A stretch of DNA of 64,000 nt from Maricaulis salignorans (GTDB lineage: Bacteria; Pseudomonadota; Alphaproteobacteria; Caulobacterales; Maricaulaceae). The position numbers were made by a program, and so were the translations under genes. Position 1 is the stretch's first letter. Each line of letters starts with the position of its first letter. Below the pieces are notes generated by a model. That model worked only from the letters and a program-made list of their open reading frames with translations. It was not told the origin of the DNA and did not search any database. Shown in pieces: positions 7,809 to 16,214 of this stretch. The stretch lies in the NCBI RefSeq assembly GCF_900103475.1, contig NZ_FNHG01000005.1, positions 1 to 64,000 of the forward strand, in the 5' to 3' direction.

Positions 7809-8795
7809 ATGCCCGGCACCGGAACAAATCGCATCGTTACGGCCAATCCGCCTGGCGGGCCTGAGGTTTTGCGCATCGAAACGCGGCCCGTGCCGCAGGC
7901 CGGGCCCGGTGAAATCCTGATCCGGGCCGCTGCGTGCGGCGTCAACCGGCCTGACCAGATTGAGCGGATGGGCTTCTACCCGGCACCGCCCGGTGCACCC
8001 GAAGGCCTCGGTCTGGAAGTCTCCGGTCATGTCGAGGCGCTGGGTGAAGGCGTGACGGGTTTCGCACCGGGCGAGCCGGTCTGTGCCCTGGTCGCCGGCG
8101 GTGGCTATAGCGATCATGTGGTCGCTCCGGCGGGTTCGGTTCTGCCTGTGCCGACCGGTCTCGACCTGGTCGAGGCGGCGGGATTACCCGAAACAGTTTT
8201 CACCGTCTGGGCGAATGTGTTCGAGATTGGCGCATTGTTGCCCGGTGAAACAATTCTGATTCATGGCGGATCGAGCGGAATCGGGACGACGGCAATCCAG
8301 ATGGCCAAGGCCGCAGGTGCCCGGGTCTTCACCACAGCCGGAACGGACGAGAAGTGCGCCTTGTGCCGGCAGCTCGGTGCCGATCGCGCGATCAATTATC
8401 GCACCGAGGATTTCGAGGCGATCGTGACGGACGCAGGCGGCGCTGATGTCGTGCTCGACATGGTCGGCGGCAGTTATGTGCAGAAAAATGTCAATCTGGC
8501 CCGCCCCGGCGGCCGCCTGGTTTCGATTGCCTTTCTTCAGGGCAGCCGGGTCGAGCTGGACATGATGCGCGTCATGCTCAAACGCCTGACCCTCACCGGC
8601 TCCACGCTGCGGGCGCGGCCTGTCGCGGAGAAGGCGAGGCTCGCCGCCGCACTGCGCAAGACCGTCTGGCCATGGATCAAAGCCGGGCAGCTGCGGCCGG
8701 TCATCGATGCCCGTTTTGCTCTCGCTGATGTCCGTTCCGCCCACGAACGGCTCGATTCAGGAGCGCATTCCGGCAAGATTCTGCTACTGCCCTGA
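7809..8795 (+). CDS. NAD(P)H quinone oxidoreductase (zinc-independent MDR family)
   Basis: 328 residues. A medium-chain reductase of the quinone oxidoreductase/PIG3 branch: N-terminal GroES-like domain to about residue 125 with CGVNRPDQIERMGFYP, then a Rossmann domain with HGGSSGIGTTAIQMAK, an NADPH-binding motif of this branch. The ending HSGKILLLP is typical. It lacks the structural zinc cysteines of alcohol dehydrogenases. It probably reduces quinones or related enones; the exact substrate is unknown. Divergent from the DUF1192 gene. Confidence 0.85.
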   Translation: MPGTGTNRIVTANPPGGPEVLRIETRPVPQAGPGEILIRAAACGVNRPDQIERMGFYPAPPGAPEGLGLEVSGHVEALGEGVTGFAPGEPVCALVAGGGYSDHVVAPAGSVLPVPTGLDLVEAAGLPETVFTVWANVFEIGALLPGETILIHGGSSGIGTTAIQMAKAAGARVFTTAGTDEKCALCRQLGADRAINYRTEDFEAIVTDAGGADVVLDMVGGSYVQKNVNLARPGGRLVSIAFLQGSRVELDMMRVMLKRLTLTGSTLRARPVAEKARLAAALRKTVWPWIKAGQLRPVIDARFALADVRSAHERLDSGAHSGKILLLP

Positions 8796-8897
8796 TCCAT
8801 GGAAGCGATATCCGCTTTGCAGACCGGGCTCGCTGCGATATAGAAGCGGCAAATCGCTTGGCTGGACTGATACTCAGACCGCTAGCGTCGGAAGCCC

Positions 8898-8925
8898 AAG
8901 CCCGGCACCGCGTCGGGCTTTTTTT
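8898..8925 (+). terminator. Intrinsic terminator in front of trcR
   Basis: Stem AAGCCCG (8898-8904) with CGGGCTT (8914-8920), followed by TTTTT. It lies about 100 bp after the oxidoreductase stop and only 22 bp before the trcR start codon, with the trcR ribosome site (GAAGGAG) just after the T run. It either ends the upstream transcript or attenuates the trcR transcript. Confidence 0.75.
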
Positions 8926-8946
8926 ATTTCTCCGAAGGAGCAAGAC

Positions 8947-9633
8947 ATGACCGAGATCCTGATGCCGAAAGCCACGGCGGTCTGGCTCGTTGACAACACC
9001 TCGCTGACCTTTGACCAGATTGCGGATTTCTGTGGTCTGCATCCGCTGGAAGTCAAAGGTATTGCTGATGGCGATGTCGCCGTTGGTGTGCGCGGTGCCG
9101 ATCCGATCTCCAACGGGCAATTGACCCGCGAGGAAATCGCCAAGGCCGAAGGCAAGTCAACATTCCGGATGACACCGGTGCAGCCGAAATATTCCGACCT
9201 GCACCAGCCGGCCAAGCGCCGCGGTCCACGCTATACGCCGCTCTCGCGCCGCCAGAATCGCCCGGACGCGATCGCATGGCTGGTCCGCAATCACCCGGAA
9301 TTGTCGGACCCGCAGATCTCGAAACTGGTCGGTACGACCAAGACGACGATTGGCGCGGTGCGTGATCGCACACACTGGAATTCCAGCAGCATCAAGCCGA
9401 CCGACCCGGTTTCGCTTGGCCTTTGCAGCCAGATTGATCTCGACGAACAGGTCAAGAAGGCCTCGTCGCGCCGCCGCAAGATCGAGGAAGACAATCCCGA
9501 GCTGCTGGCCGATACGCTGAAGCCGAGAGAGCAGCTGGTTCCCGAGGCTGATGAACGCGCCAATAGCGAGATCAATCTCGAAACCCTGTTCGGCAGCCCG
9601 TCGAAGAAGAACGCCGAAGAAGACGAAGAATAG
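8947..9633 (+). CDS. trcR: Cell cycle transcriptional regulator TrcR (DUF1013)
   Basis: 228 residues. The DUF1013 family is annotated in alphaproteobacteria as the cell-cycle regulator TrcR. Residues about 20-60 contain a helix-turn-helix-like stretch (LTFDQIADFCGLHPLEVKGI) and a second one near residues 115-140 (LSDPQISKLVGTTKTTIGAV), so two DNA-binding modules seem likely. The C-terminus is acidic (KKNAEEDEE). Start at ATG 8947 has GAAGGAG at good spacing; a longer upstream frame crosses the terminator and is rejected. Confidence 0.85.
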   Translation: MTEILMPKATAVWLVDNTSLTFDQIADFCGLHPLEVKGIADGDVAVGVRGADPISNGQLTREEIAKAEGKSTFRMTPVQPKYSDLHQPAKRRGPRYTPLSRRQNRPDAIAWLVRNHPELSDPQISKLVGTTKTTIGAVRDRTHWNSSSIKPTDPVSLGLCSQIDLDEQVKKASSRRRKIEEDNPELLADTLKPREQLVPEADERANSEINLETLFGSPSKKNAEEDEE

Positions 9634-9698
9634 CATCAGCGGGACCGGCATGCCGGCGGCAGGTCAATCGCCTGCCACGCATGCCGGTCCTGTTTTCG

Positions 9699-10508
9699 CT
9701 ACTGGTCCGTCGGGACGATGTAGTTGAGCGCCAGGCGGCCACCATCGGCATAGATCGTGGTGCCGGTGATATAGCTCGAATCCTTTGACGCGAGGAATGA
9801 GGCGACCGAGGCGATCTCGTCCGGGTCACCGATCCGGTGCATCGGCGTGCGCGACAGCATCTTGTCCATCGCCGCCTTGTCGTCATTCACCGCCTTGAGC
9901 ACATCGGTATTGATGCTGCCGGGCCCGATCGCATTGACGCGAATTCCGTATTTGGCCAGGGCCAGGGCCATCGACTTGGTCAGCTGGTTCAGCGCGCCCT
10001 TGCTGGTGCAATAGGCCAGCTGGTCGGGAATCGCCATGATCCCGTTGACCGAGGACATGTTGATAATCGCGTAGCGACGCCGGGCATCATCGGCGCGCTC
10101 GCTGCTGTCCTCGATCTGTTCGACCATCTGTTTGGCACAGGCCCGGGCGACCAGGAAGGCGCCGCGCAGATTGACCCCGATGACGCGGTCAAAATCGGCT
10201 TCCGACAATTCGAGGATATCGCCGCGCGCGACGATGCCCGCATTATTGACCAGAATGTCCAGGCGATCGAAGGCTGACCGGGTTTCTGCCAGAAGATTGC
10301 TGACCGACAGGCGATCCGAGACATCGCAGGGAACGAACAGCGCCCGGCCGCGCTCGCCGCCCAGTTCGCTGGCCAGTGCCGTGCCCGCTGCCGTGTCGAT
10401 ATCGGCGATAACCACACGGCATCCATCCTCGCTCAAACGGCGGGCACAGGCCTTGCCGATGCCATTTGCACCGCCGGTAATGATTGCAACGCGATCGCCA
10501 GAGGCCAT
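9699..10508 (-). CDS. SDR-family NAD(P)-dependent oxidoreductase
   Basis: 269 residues. Classical short-chain dehydrogenase: cofactor motif TGGANGIG at 11-18, NNAG, the serine of NMSSVNG and the catalytic YCTSK pair. ADIDT after the second beta strand suggests NAD rather than NADP. The end (TGTTIYADGGRLALNYIVP) is typical of the family. The ATG at 10508 is chosen because AGGAAGG lies upstream and the Rossmann fold starts right after. The substrate cannot be read from sequence. Confidence 0.87.
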   Translation of the reverse strand: MASGDRVAIITGGANGIGKACARRLSEDGCRVVIADIDTAAGTALASELGGERGRALFVPCDVSDRLSVSNLLAETRSAFDRLDILVNNAGIVARGDILELSEADFDRVIGVNLRGAFLVARACAKQMVEQIEDSSERADDARRRYAIINMSSVNGIMAIPDQLAYCTSKGALNQLTKSMALALAKYGIRVNAIGPGSINTDVLKAVNDDKAAMDKMLSRTPMHRIGDPDEIASVASFLASKDSSYITGTTIYADGGRLALNYIVPTDQ

Positions 10509-10616
10509 GGGAAAAACCTTCCTGTAAATCCGGCGCATTGAGCGCCGTTCAATTGTCTCCACTCGCATACGCTGATGCGTTAGGCAATTCAGCGGCCGGC
10601 GTGGCCGGAGCGATGT

Positions 10617-11471
10617 TCAGGGATGCCGGGTGCGTTCGAAGTCGGCGGTAATCTGCGGGTCGTCGGGATCGAGTTGATGGGCGCGACGGTAGAGCACCAG
10701 CGCCTCGTCCAGACGGCCGACAGCTTCCAGGGCTGTGGCGTGGGAGTGCACAATCGCACCGGTGTCCGGCTCGATCGCGACAGCCTCTTCGCACAGGGGC
10801 AGGGCGGTGTCGGCGCGCCCGTCCTGGATCAGCGTCCAGCACAGCATGTTCAGGCTCGAACCATTGGTGGGTTCCAGCTCCACGGCCTGGCGGGCATCGG
10901 CCACGGCGGCTGCAGTCATCCCTGCGTCAAGCAGGGCGCTCGACCGATTGAGCCAGGCCCCCATCCATTCCGGCTCGAGCCGGACGATCCGGTCATAGGA
11001 CACCACGGCGTCGGCGTGCCGCTCCATCTGCTGGTAGACGAATCCCATATTCAGATAGGTCAGGACATCATCCGGCATGTCCGTTGCCGCATGCTGAAGG
11101 TCGGTCAGGGCGCCCTCGAGCTGTCCGAGCTCGGCGCGGGCGATGCCACGATTGCGCCAGAGGGTTGGGTTGGCGATCGCGGCCTGCTGGGTGTCAGCGA
11201 TCGCGAAGGCCATATTATAGGCGGACAGGGCGTCCTCGAAGGCCCGTTCTGCGAGATAGGCCGCGCCAAGGGCGGCGTAGGTCTGAACCTCGGCCTCCGG
11301 TTCCTGTTCGCTGGTCGCCAGGCATTCCAGGAGCAGATCTGCTGCCTGGGCGCTGTCGCCGGCATCCATGGCTGCACGGCCATCAAGGCAGGTATCGGCC
11401 GTCTTCTGGGCCGCAGCGACAGCGGGCAACCCAAGGCACAAGGCGCACGCGGTCACGATTAGGACACGCAT
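10617..11471 (-). CDS. Periplasmic TPR-repeat protein
   Basis: 284 residues with a signal peptide (MRVLIVTACALCLGLPAVAAAQ) that fixes the start at 11471. About six tetratricopeptide repeats follow, with the usual W.N.G......G....A pattern: LWRNRGIARAELGQLEGAL, TYLNMGFVYQQMERHADAV, AWLNRSSALLDAG and others. TPR domains bind other proteins; no catalytic domain is present. Upstream, on the same strand, is a YdcH-like gene about 100 bp away. Confidence 0.8.
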   Translation of the reverse strand: MRVLIVTACALCLGLPAVAAAQKTADTCLDGRAAMDAGDSAQAADLLLECLATSEQEPEAEVQTYAALGAAYLAERAFEDALSAYNMAFAIADTQQAAIANPTLWRNRGIARAELGQLEGALTDLQHAATDMPDDVLTYLNMGFVYQQMERHADAVVSYDRIVRLEPEWMGAWLNRSSALLDAGMTAAAVADARQAVELEPTNGSSLNMLCWTLIQDGRADTALPLCEEAVAIEPDTGAIVHSHATALEAVGRLDEALVLYRRAHQLDPDDPQITADFERTRHP

Positions 11472-11575
11472 TTCGATCTCCGATTCCCTGACCGCAATCT
11501 CTTGCGTCCTCGTCTCACACGCACTCAGTCTACAACGTAAAAGGGGCGACCCGAAAGCCGCCCCCGTGAAATTCA

Positions 11576-11764
11576 CTATCCAACGAGCGTTTTCAGCTCG
11601 CCCGTTCGCAGGGCCTCTATCTGTTCCTTGAGCCGAAGCTTCTCCTTCTTCATCCGCGCGACCTCAAGCGAATCCGCCGACGGGTGATTGAAAACCTCGT
11701 CGATTTGGGCGTCCAGACGCGTATGACGGGCGTCGAGCTCACGAATGCGGGCTGCGATTGGCAT
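11576..11764 (-). CDS. YdcH-like DUF465 protein (first of two)
   Basis: 62 residues, a short helical hairpin of the DUF465/YdcH family. The hallmark is ARMKKEKLRLKEQIEAL near residues 36-52. Family function is unknown. A paralogue at 12597 on the opposite strand shares the LAR.KKEKLR.K block, and the two flank ubiX. Confidence 0.85.
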   Translation of the reverse strand: MPIAARIRELDARHTRLDAQIDEVFNHPSADSLEVARMKKEKLRLKEQIEALRTGELKTLVG

Positions 11765-11851
11765 GGATTAAACTCCTCTGGTGAAGTGGATGAATGGATT
11801 GAAGCACGTTCCGGCGCTATGTCTACTCACGAAACGTTTCGGGGTTAGAAG

Positions 11852-12439
11852 ATGGTGAAGTCAGACCGCCTGATTGTCGGGGTCTCCGGGGCCTCCGGGA
11901 TCATCTATGGCATTCGGGCCCTGGAGGCCCTGCGGGCGCTTGGAATCGAGACCCATATGGTGGCCTCGAAGGCTGCCGAGATGACGCTGCGGTATGAAAC
12001 CGGCCTGTCGATTCCCGATTTTCGTGCCGGCGCTGATCATGTTTATAAAATGCCCGATGTCGGCGCACCCATCGCCTCGGGTTCTTTCCAGACCCGCGGC
12101 ATGCTGATCGCCCCGTGTTCGGTGCGCACCATGTCGGAGATCGCATCCGGGGTGACATCAAGCCTGCTGACGCGCGCCGCTGACGTTGTCCTGAAGGAGC
12201 GCCGGCGCCTTGTCCTGATGTTGCGCGAGACGCCTCTGCACCTCGGCCATTTGCGGACCATGACGAGCCTGACCGAGATGGGCGCCATCATCTGTCCGCC
12301 AATGCCGGCCTTCTATGCGAAGCCGGAAACCATTGATGATCTCATCGATCAATCGGTCGGGCGGGCACTCGACCTGTTCGATCTCGACTGGACGCCGACG
12401 CGCCGCTGGGGTGAGGATCTTGAAGGCGGGCGCCGCTGA
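11852..12439 (+). CDS. ubiX: Flavin prenyltransferase UbiX
   Basis: 195 residues. UbiX makes prenylated FMN, the cofactor of the UbiD decarboxylase in ubiquinone synthesis. The N-terminal FMN-binding GVSGASG at 10-16, the KAAEMTLRYETG stretch, LIAPCSVRTMSEIASG and RRRLVLMLRETPLHLGHLR are all family signatures. Divergent from the first YdcH-like gene, with 87 bp between. No ubiD is in the window. Confidence 0.95.
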   Translation: MVKSDRLIVGVSGASGIIYGIRALEALRALGIETHMVASKAAEMTLRYETGLSIPDFRAGADHVYKMPDVGAPIASGSFQTRGMLIAPCSVRTMSEIASGVTSSLLTRAADVVLKERRRLVLMLRETPLHLGHLRTMTSLTEMGAIICPPMPAFYAKPETIDDLIDQSVGRALDLFDLDWTPTRRWGEDLEGGRR

Positions 12440-12482
12440 CGGGCCGCAGGCTGATCGCTGGCCCGCAGACTCGGTGATTTCT

Positions 12483-12504
12483 TTGCGACCGAAAAAGCGC
12501 TATC
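12483..12504 (+). promoter_or_regulatory. Candidate housekeeping promoter for the second ydcH-like gene
   Basis: TTGCGA at 12483-12488, then 10 bp, then GCTATC at 12499-12504. Short spacing and a GCTAN-type -10 match the Caulobacter housekeeping promoter pattern (TTGaCgS, 10-14 bp, GCTANAWC). It lies about 90 bp before the ATG at 12597. Confidence 0.4.
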
Positions 12505-12596
12505 ATGTCGGCATCGGCGCGACGGGTGCCGACGGACGCTTTCAGCCTCCGCAGGATCCGCACGGCCGCCTCGGCCAGAAATGAGACCGTACTGAA

Positions 12597-12809
12597 ATGG
12601 ACGGAGAAATCTTGGATCAGCAGGAATTGCGCTCACGTATTTCATTGATGCGTGATGAGCATGCGGCGTTGAATAATGAGGTCGACGCGCTGGCGGAAAA
12701 CGGTGTCGTAGACCAGCTCAAGCTGGCGCGCCTGAAAAAGGAAAAGCTGCGAATCAAGGACAGTCTCGCGGCGCTGAATGATCAGCTGACACCCGATATC
12801 ATTGCCTGA
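12597..12809 (+). CDS. YdcH-like DUF465 protein (second of two)
   Basis: 70 residues. Same family as the gene at 11576: SRISLMRDEHAALNNEVDAL followed by LARLKKEKLRIKDSLAAL. A two-helix coiled coil is expected. Downstream of ubiX, on the same strand but with 157 bp between. Function unknown. The near-identical core with the other copy points to an old duplication around ubiX. Confidence 0.85.
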   Translation: MDGEILDQQELRSRISLMRDEHAALNNEVDALAENGVVDQLKLARLKKEKLRIKDSLAALNDQLTPDIIA

Positions 12810-12844
12810 CATGGCCTTGGGCTCCGGCGAACCGGGAGCCGGTA

Positions 12845-13618
12845 TCAGGCTTTCTTGCGCGCGGCCGCTTCGAGCTGGCGCTTCTGATCCTGCTTGCGCG
12901 CATACATGATCGCATCGGCCTCTGCCATCGCCTCGGCGGCGTTGTGACCGGCTTCGAGCGGATGGGCGCCCCAGGCGACACCAACATGCATTTCCTTGCC
13001 GCCATGCACGAAGGGCACGGTCTCGAGAATTTCGACCAGCTCACGCGCCTTGGTGTCGGCACCGGCCGGGCCGGTCAGGGTCAGAACCACGCCGAACTCA
13101 TCTCCGCCCAGGCGGCCAACGGCATCGGTTTCGCGCACATGGGCCGTCAGTTGGGCCGCGACATGGTGTAGCGCCGCATCGCCAGCGGCGTGGCCATACG
13201 TGTCATTGATGTCCTTGAACCCGTTCAGGTCGAGATAGATCAGGGCCGAGGGTGCATTATGCCGTTCGGCCAGGGCGAGTGCACGGCTGACTTCGCGCAG
13301 GAAGGCGCGCCGGTTGAGCACGGGCAGCAGGACATCATGATCGGCGAGGGATTCCAGTTCGCGGACCCGGCCACGCAGGCGCTCGGTATCCTTGCGAAGC
13401 TGATCGACCTCGCCCATCAGCGACAGCAGGGCCCGTTGAACATTGGGGGTCAGCTCGGCTTCCGGCACACCCATGATGGAAGCGGCATCGCGCGGAGCCT
13501 CGGCCGAACCTGCCGGGCCCGTGCTCTTGGCCGCGCCGGTCTTGCCGGCACGCGCGACGTTTCGCGTCGTATTTGTGGGTCCGATGCGCATGGGAGCGTC
13601 CTGGGCGATTCTTTTCAT
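12845..13618 (-). CDS. Diguanylate cyclase (GGDEF domain)
   Basis: 257 residues. The C-terminal 160 residues are a GGDEF domain: LLPVLNRRAFLREVSRAL, then YLDLNGFKDINDTYGH, GRLGGDEFGV with the intact catalytic GGDEF, and the final AEADAIMYARKQDQK. It should make cyclic di-GMP from two GTP. No RxxD inhibitory site is seen four residues before GGDEF. The N-terminus has no membrane helix or receiver; a short coiled coil (LMGEVDQLRKDTERLRGR) probably dimerises it. Start at ATG 13618; the longer frame begins with TTG. Confidence 0.9.
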   Translation of the reverse strand: MKRIAQDAPMRIGPTNTTRNVARAGKTGAAKSTGPAGSAEAPRDAASIMGVPEAELTPNVQRALLSLMGEVDQLRKDTERLRGRVRELESLADHDVLLPVLNRRAFLREVSRALALAERHNAPSALIYLDLNGFKDINDTYGHAAGDAALHHVAAQLTAHVRETDAVGRLGGDEFGVVLTLTGPAGADTKARELVEILETVPFVHGGKEMHVGVAWGAHPLEAGHNAAEAMAEADAIMYARKQDQKRQLEAAARKKA

Positions 13619-13749
13619 GCTCAGGCTCGCCAAGTGTGGTTAAGAAACCCTCAAAAATGAAAAGAAACCCGCTGGCGCGACGGGCCATCTTGACCTGCGG
13701 CTGCTGAAAGCTATGGTCCCGCGCTTCCTTTTCACACGCAGGAAGCATT

Positions 13750-14262
13750 ATGAGCGATTTTTCGCCGACTTCTCCGGTTCATCCCGTCGACGTCTCCATC
13801 ATCATGGGGTCGCGGTCAGATTGGCCGACCATGCGGAAAACCGCTGACATTCTGGACGAATTGAAGATCGGCTACGAAACCCGTGTGGTCTCGGCCCATC
13901 GTACACCCGACCGAATGGTCGAGTTTGCGAAAGCGGCGCGTGGCCGGGGCATCAAGGTGATCATCGCCGGTGCCGGCGGGGCGGCGCATCTGCCCGGCAT
14001 GGTCGCGTCGATGACAAGCCTTCCTGTGCTTGGTGTGCCGATCAAATCCAAGGCGCTGAACGGCCAGGACAGCCTGCTCTCCATCGTCCAGATGCCGGGC
14101 GGCATTCCCGTCGGTACGCTGGCTATTGGCGATGCCGGGGCCAAGAATGCCGGCCTGCTGGCGGCCTCCATTCTCTCGCTCTCCGATTCGCAGATCGAGG
14201 CCGCGCTGTCGGCCTGGCGTCAGGCGCAAACGGACAGCGTCGCGGAATCGGTCGAGGATTGA
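13750..14262 (+). CDS. purE: N5-carboxyaminoimidazole ribonucleotide mutase PurE
   Basis: 170 residues. Converts N5-CAIR to CAIR in purine synthesis. Signatures: [12 protein letters not shown] near residue 17, [11 protein letters not shown] near 47-57, [12 protein letters not shown], and [15 protein letters not shown]. The start of purK lies 7 bp past its stop, so the two are one operon and act on consecutive steps. Confidence 0.96.
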   Translation: MSDFSPTSPVHPVDVSIIMGSRSDWPTMRKTADILDELKIGYETRVVSAHRTPDRMVEFAKAARGRGIKVIIAGAGGAAHLPGMVASMTSLPVLGVPIKSKALNGQDSLLSIVQMPGGIPVGTLAIGDAGAKNAGLLAASILSLSDSQIEAALSAWRQAQTDSVAESVED

Positions 14263-14269
14263 ACCCGCA

Positions 14270-15355
14270 ATGAGTAAACGCCCGCTCGCGCCTGGCTCTG
14301 TCATCGGTATTCTCGGCGGCGGCCAGCTTGGCCGCATGCTGGCGATCGCGGGGGCCCGGCTGGGTTTCGACATGCATATTTTTGACCCCGAGCCGGATTG
14401 TCCGGCCGCGCGGGTCGCGGCGCGGTCCTGGGCCGCGCCCTGGGCTGATGCCGGCGCCGTCGAGGCCTTCGCCGGGCGTTGCGATGCCATCACCTATGAG
14501 TTCGAGAATATACCGGTCGAGGCCGTCACAGTCGCGGCGGCGACCTCGCCACTCCGGCCCGGCGCGCGTTCCCTGGAACTGACCCAGGACCGCATCACCG
14601 AAAAGCGTTTCATCAATCAAACCGGCGTCGCCACCGTGCCCTTTGCGCCGGTCGACGGCCTGGCTGACCTGCCGGAAGCGATTGCGGTGACCGGACTGCC
14701 CGCCGTGCTCAAGACCCGCCGTTTCGGCTATGACGGCAAGGGCCAAGCCTGGATCCGAACGCCGGAGGATGCCGCAGCGGCCTGGGAAGCCATCGGTGAG
14801 CAGCCCGCGATTCTCGAGGGCGCGGCCGCCTTTGAGCGCGAATTGTCCGTCGTCGCGGCGCGCTCGGTTGATGGTGTGGTGAAGGCCTGGCCCTTGTCGG
14901 AAAATGTCCATGGCGACGGCATATTGAAACAGAGCACCGCCCCGGCACCAGGCGTCGATGCGGCGCTGCAGGAAAGAGCGCTCGAGATCGCGACGGCGCT
15001 GGGCGATGGCATGGCCCATGTCGGCGTGTTTGCGGTCGAGCTGTTCGATCTGGGCGGCGGCACGCTGCTGGTCAACGAGATCGCTCCGCGCGTCCACAAT
15101 ACCGGCCACTGGACGATGGATGCCTGTGGCTGCGACCAGTTCGAACAGCATATCCGCGCTGTGGCCGGCTGGCCGCTCGGCGACCCGGCGCCGCATTCGT
15201 CGGCGGTGATGACCAATCTGATCGGGCATGATGTTGATGATTGGGAAGCGATGGCGTCAGACCCGCACATGCGCCTGCATCTCTATGGCAAGCGCAAGGC
15301 CCGCAAGGGCCGCAAAATGGGCCATGTGAACCGGCTGGGGACGCTGCCAGGCTAG
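14270..15355 (+). CDS. purK: N5-carboxyaminoimidazole ribonucleotide synthase PurK
   Basis: 361 residues, an ATP-grasp ligase that makes N5-CAIR from AIR, ATP and bicarbonate. Visible features: IGILGGGQLGRMLAIAGARL at the start, YEFENIPVEAV, KTRRFGYDGKGQAW, EGAAAFERELSVVAARS, VNEIAPRVHNTGHWT with metal-binding residues, and the terminal KARKGRKMGHVNRLG. The ATG at 14270 is followed at once by the conserved N-terminus. Operon with purE. Confidence 0.96.
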   Translation: MSKRPLAPGSVIGILGGGQLGRMLAIAGARLGFDMHIFDPEPDCPAARVAARSWAAPWADAGAVEAFAGRCDAITYEFENIPVEAVTVAAATSPLRPGARSLELTQDRITEKRFINQTGVATVPFAPVDGLADLPEAIAVTGLPAVLKTRRFGYDGKGQAWIRTPEDAAAAWEAIGEQPAILEGAAAFERELSVVAARSVDGVVKAWPLSENVHGDGILKQSTAPAPGVDAALQERALEIATALGDGMAHVGVFAVELFDLGGGTLLVNEIAPRVHNTGHWTMDACGCDQFEQHIRAVAGWPLGDPAPHSSAVMTNLIGHDVDDWEAMASDPHMRLHLYGKRKARKGRKMGHVNRLGTLPG

Positions 15356-15411
15356 CCTGTCCTCCCGCCGGACCTTGCTCTCGCTCCCCGCTGACCTTAC
15401 CTGGAGCGTAG

Positions 15412-16200
15412 ATGTTGCCCCAAAACACCCTTCACTTTGATCGCCGCCATGATCGCGGTCCGTTCGACATTGTCGGCGATGTACATGGCTGTGCCGGTGA
15501 GCTGGAACTCCTGCTCGGCAAGCTTGGCTATCTCGTTGAGCATGACGGTCCCGAGGGACATCGTCACTATGAGGTTTCACACCCGCAAGGCCGCCGCGTC
15601 GTCTTTCTCGGCGATCTGGTCGACCGCGGGCCACGCTCGCCGGACGTTCTGCGCCTGGCGATGTCGATGGTTGAAGCGGAGCGGGCGCTGTGCGTCACCG
15701 GCAATCATGATGACAAGCTGCGGCGCTGGCTGCTCGGCCGTGACGTCAAGGTCTCGCATGGGCTGGGTGATACGATATCCCAATTCCAGACCCAGCCGGA
15801 CGGGTTTCGTGACACGGTCCATGAGTTTCTTGACCAGCTGGCCCACCATCATGTTCTCGATGGCGGCGGCCTGATCGTCGCCCATGCCGGGCTCGTCGAG
15901 GACATGCATTACCAGAGTGGCGGTAAGGCGCGCGGATTTGCGCTGTATGGCGCGACGACCGGAGAGCAGGATGAGTACGGCCTGCCGGTCCGGCTCGACT
16001 GGGCGCAGGATTATGCCGGTGATGCCCACGTGGTTTACGGCCATATGGCGGTCACGGAGGCGGTCTGGGTCAATCGAACGATCTGCATCGACACTGGATG
16101 TGTGTTTGGCGGCCAACTGACGGCCCTGCGCTGGCCGGAACGCAAATTGGTGACAGTCGGGGCGTTGGAGACCTATTACGCCTCCCTGCGGCCGCGCTAG
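15412..16200 (+). CDS. Metallophosphoesterase (PrpE/PNKP-phosphatase-like)
   Basis: 262 residues. A calcineurin-type phosphatase with the full metal-ligand set: GDVHGC near residue 22, GDLVDRG near 67, GNHD near 96, then AHAGL and YGHM histidines. It is closest in pattern to the group holding diadenosine tetraphosphatase PrpE and the phosphatase part of bacterial PNKP. The kinase and ligase parts of PNKP are not encoded next to it. Real substrate unknown. GGAG seven bases before ATG 15412 supports the start. Confidence 0.85.
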   Translation: MLPQNTLHFDRRHDRGPFDIVGDVHGCAGELELLLGKLGYLVEHDGPEGHRHYEVSHPQGRRVVFLGDLVDRGPRSPDVLRLAMSMVEAERALCVTGNHDDKLRRWLLGRDVKVSHGLGDTISQFQTQPDGFRDTVHEFLDQLAHHHVLDGGGLIVAHAGLVEDMHYQSGGKARGFALYGATTGEQDEYGLPVRLDWAQDYAGDAHVVYGHMAVTEAVWVNRTICIDTGCVFGGQLTALRWPERKLVTVGALETYYASLRPR

Positions 16201-16214
16201 CGGCCTGATGGCAG

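Noticed and set aside
15412-16200. Complete bacterial PNKP RNA-repair enzyme
   Set aside because: Only the phosphatase-type domain is present; no kinase or ligase domain in this gene or next to it.
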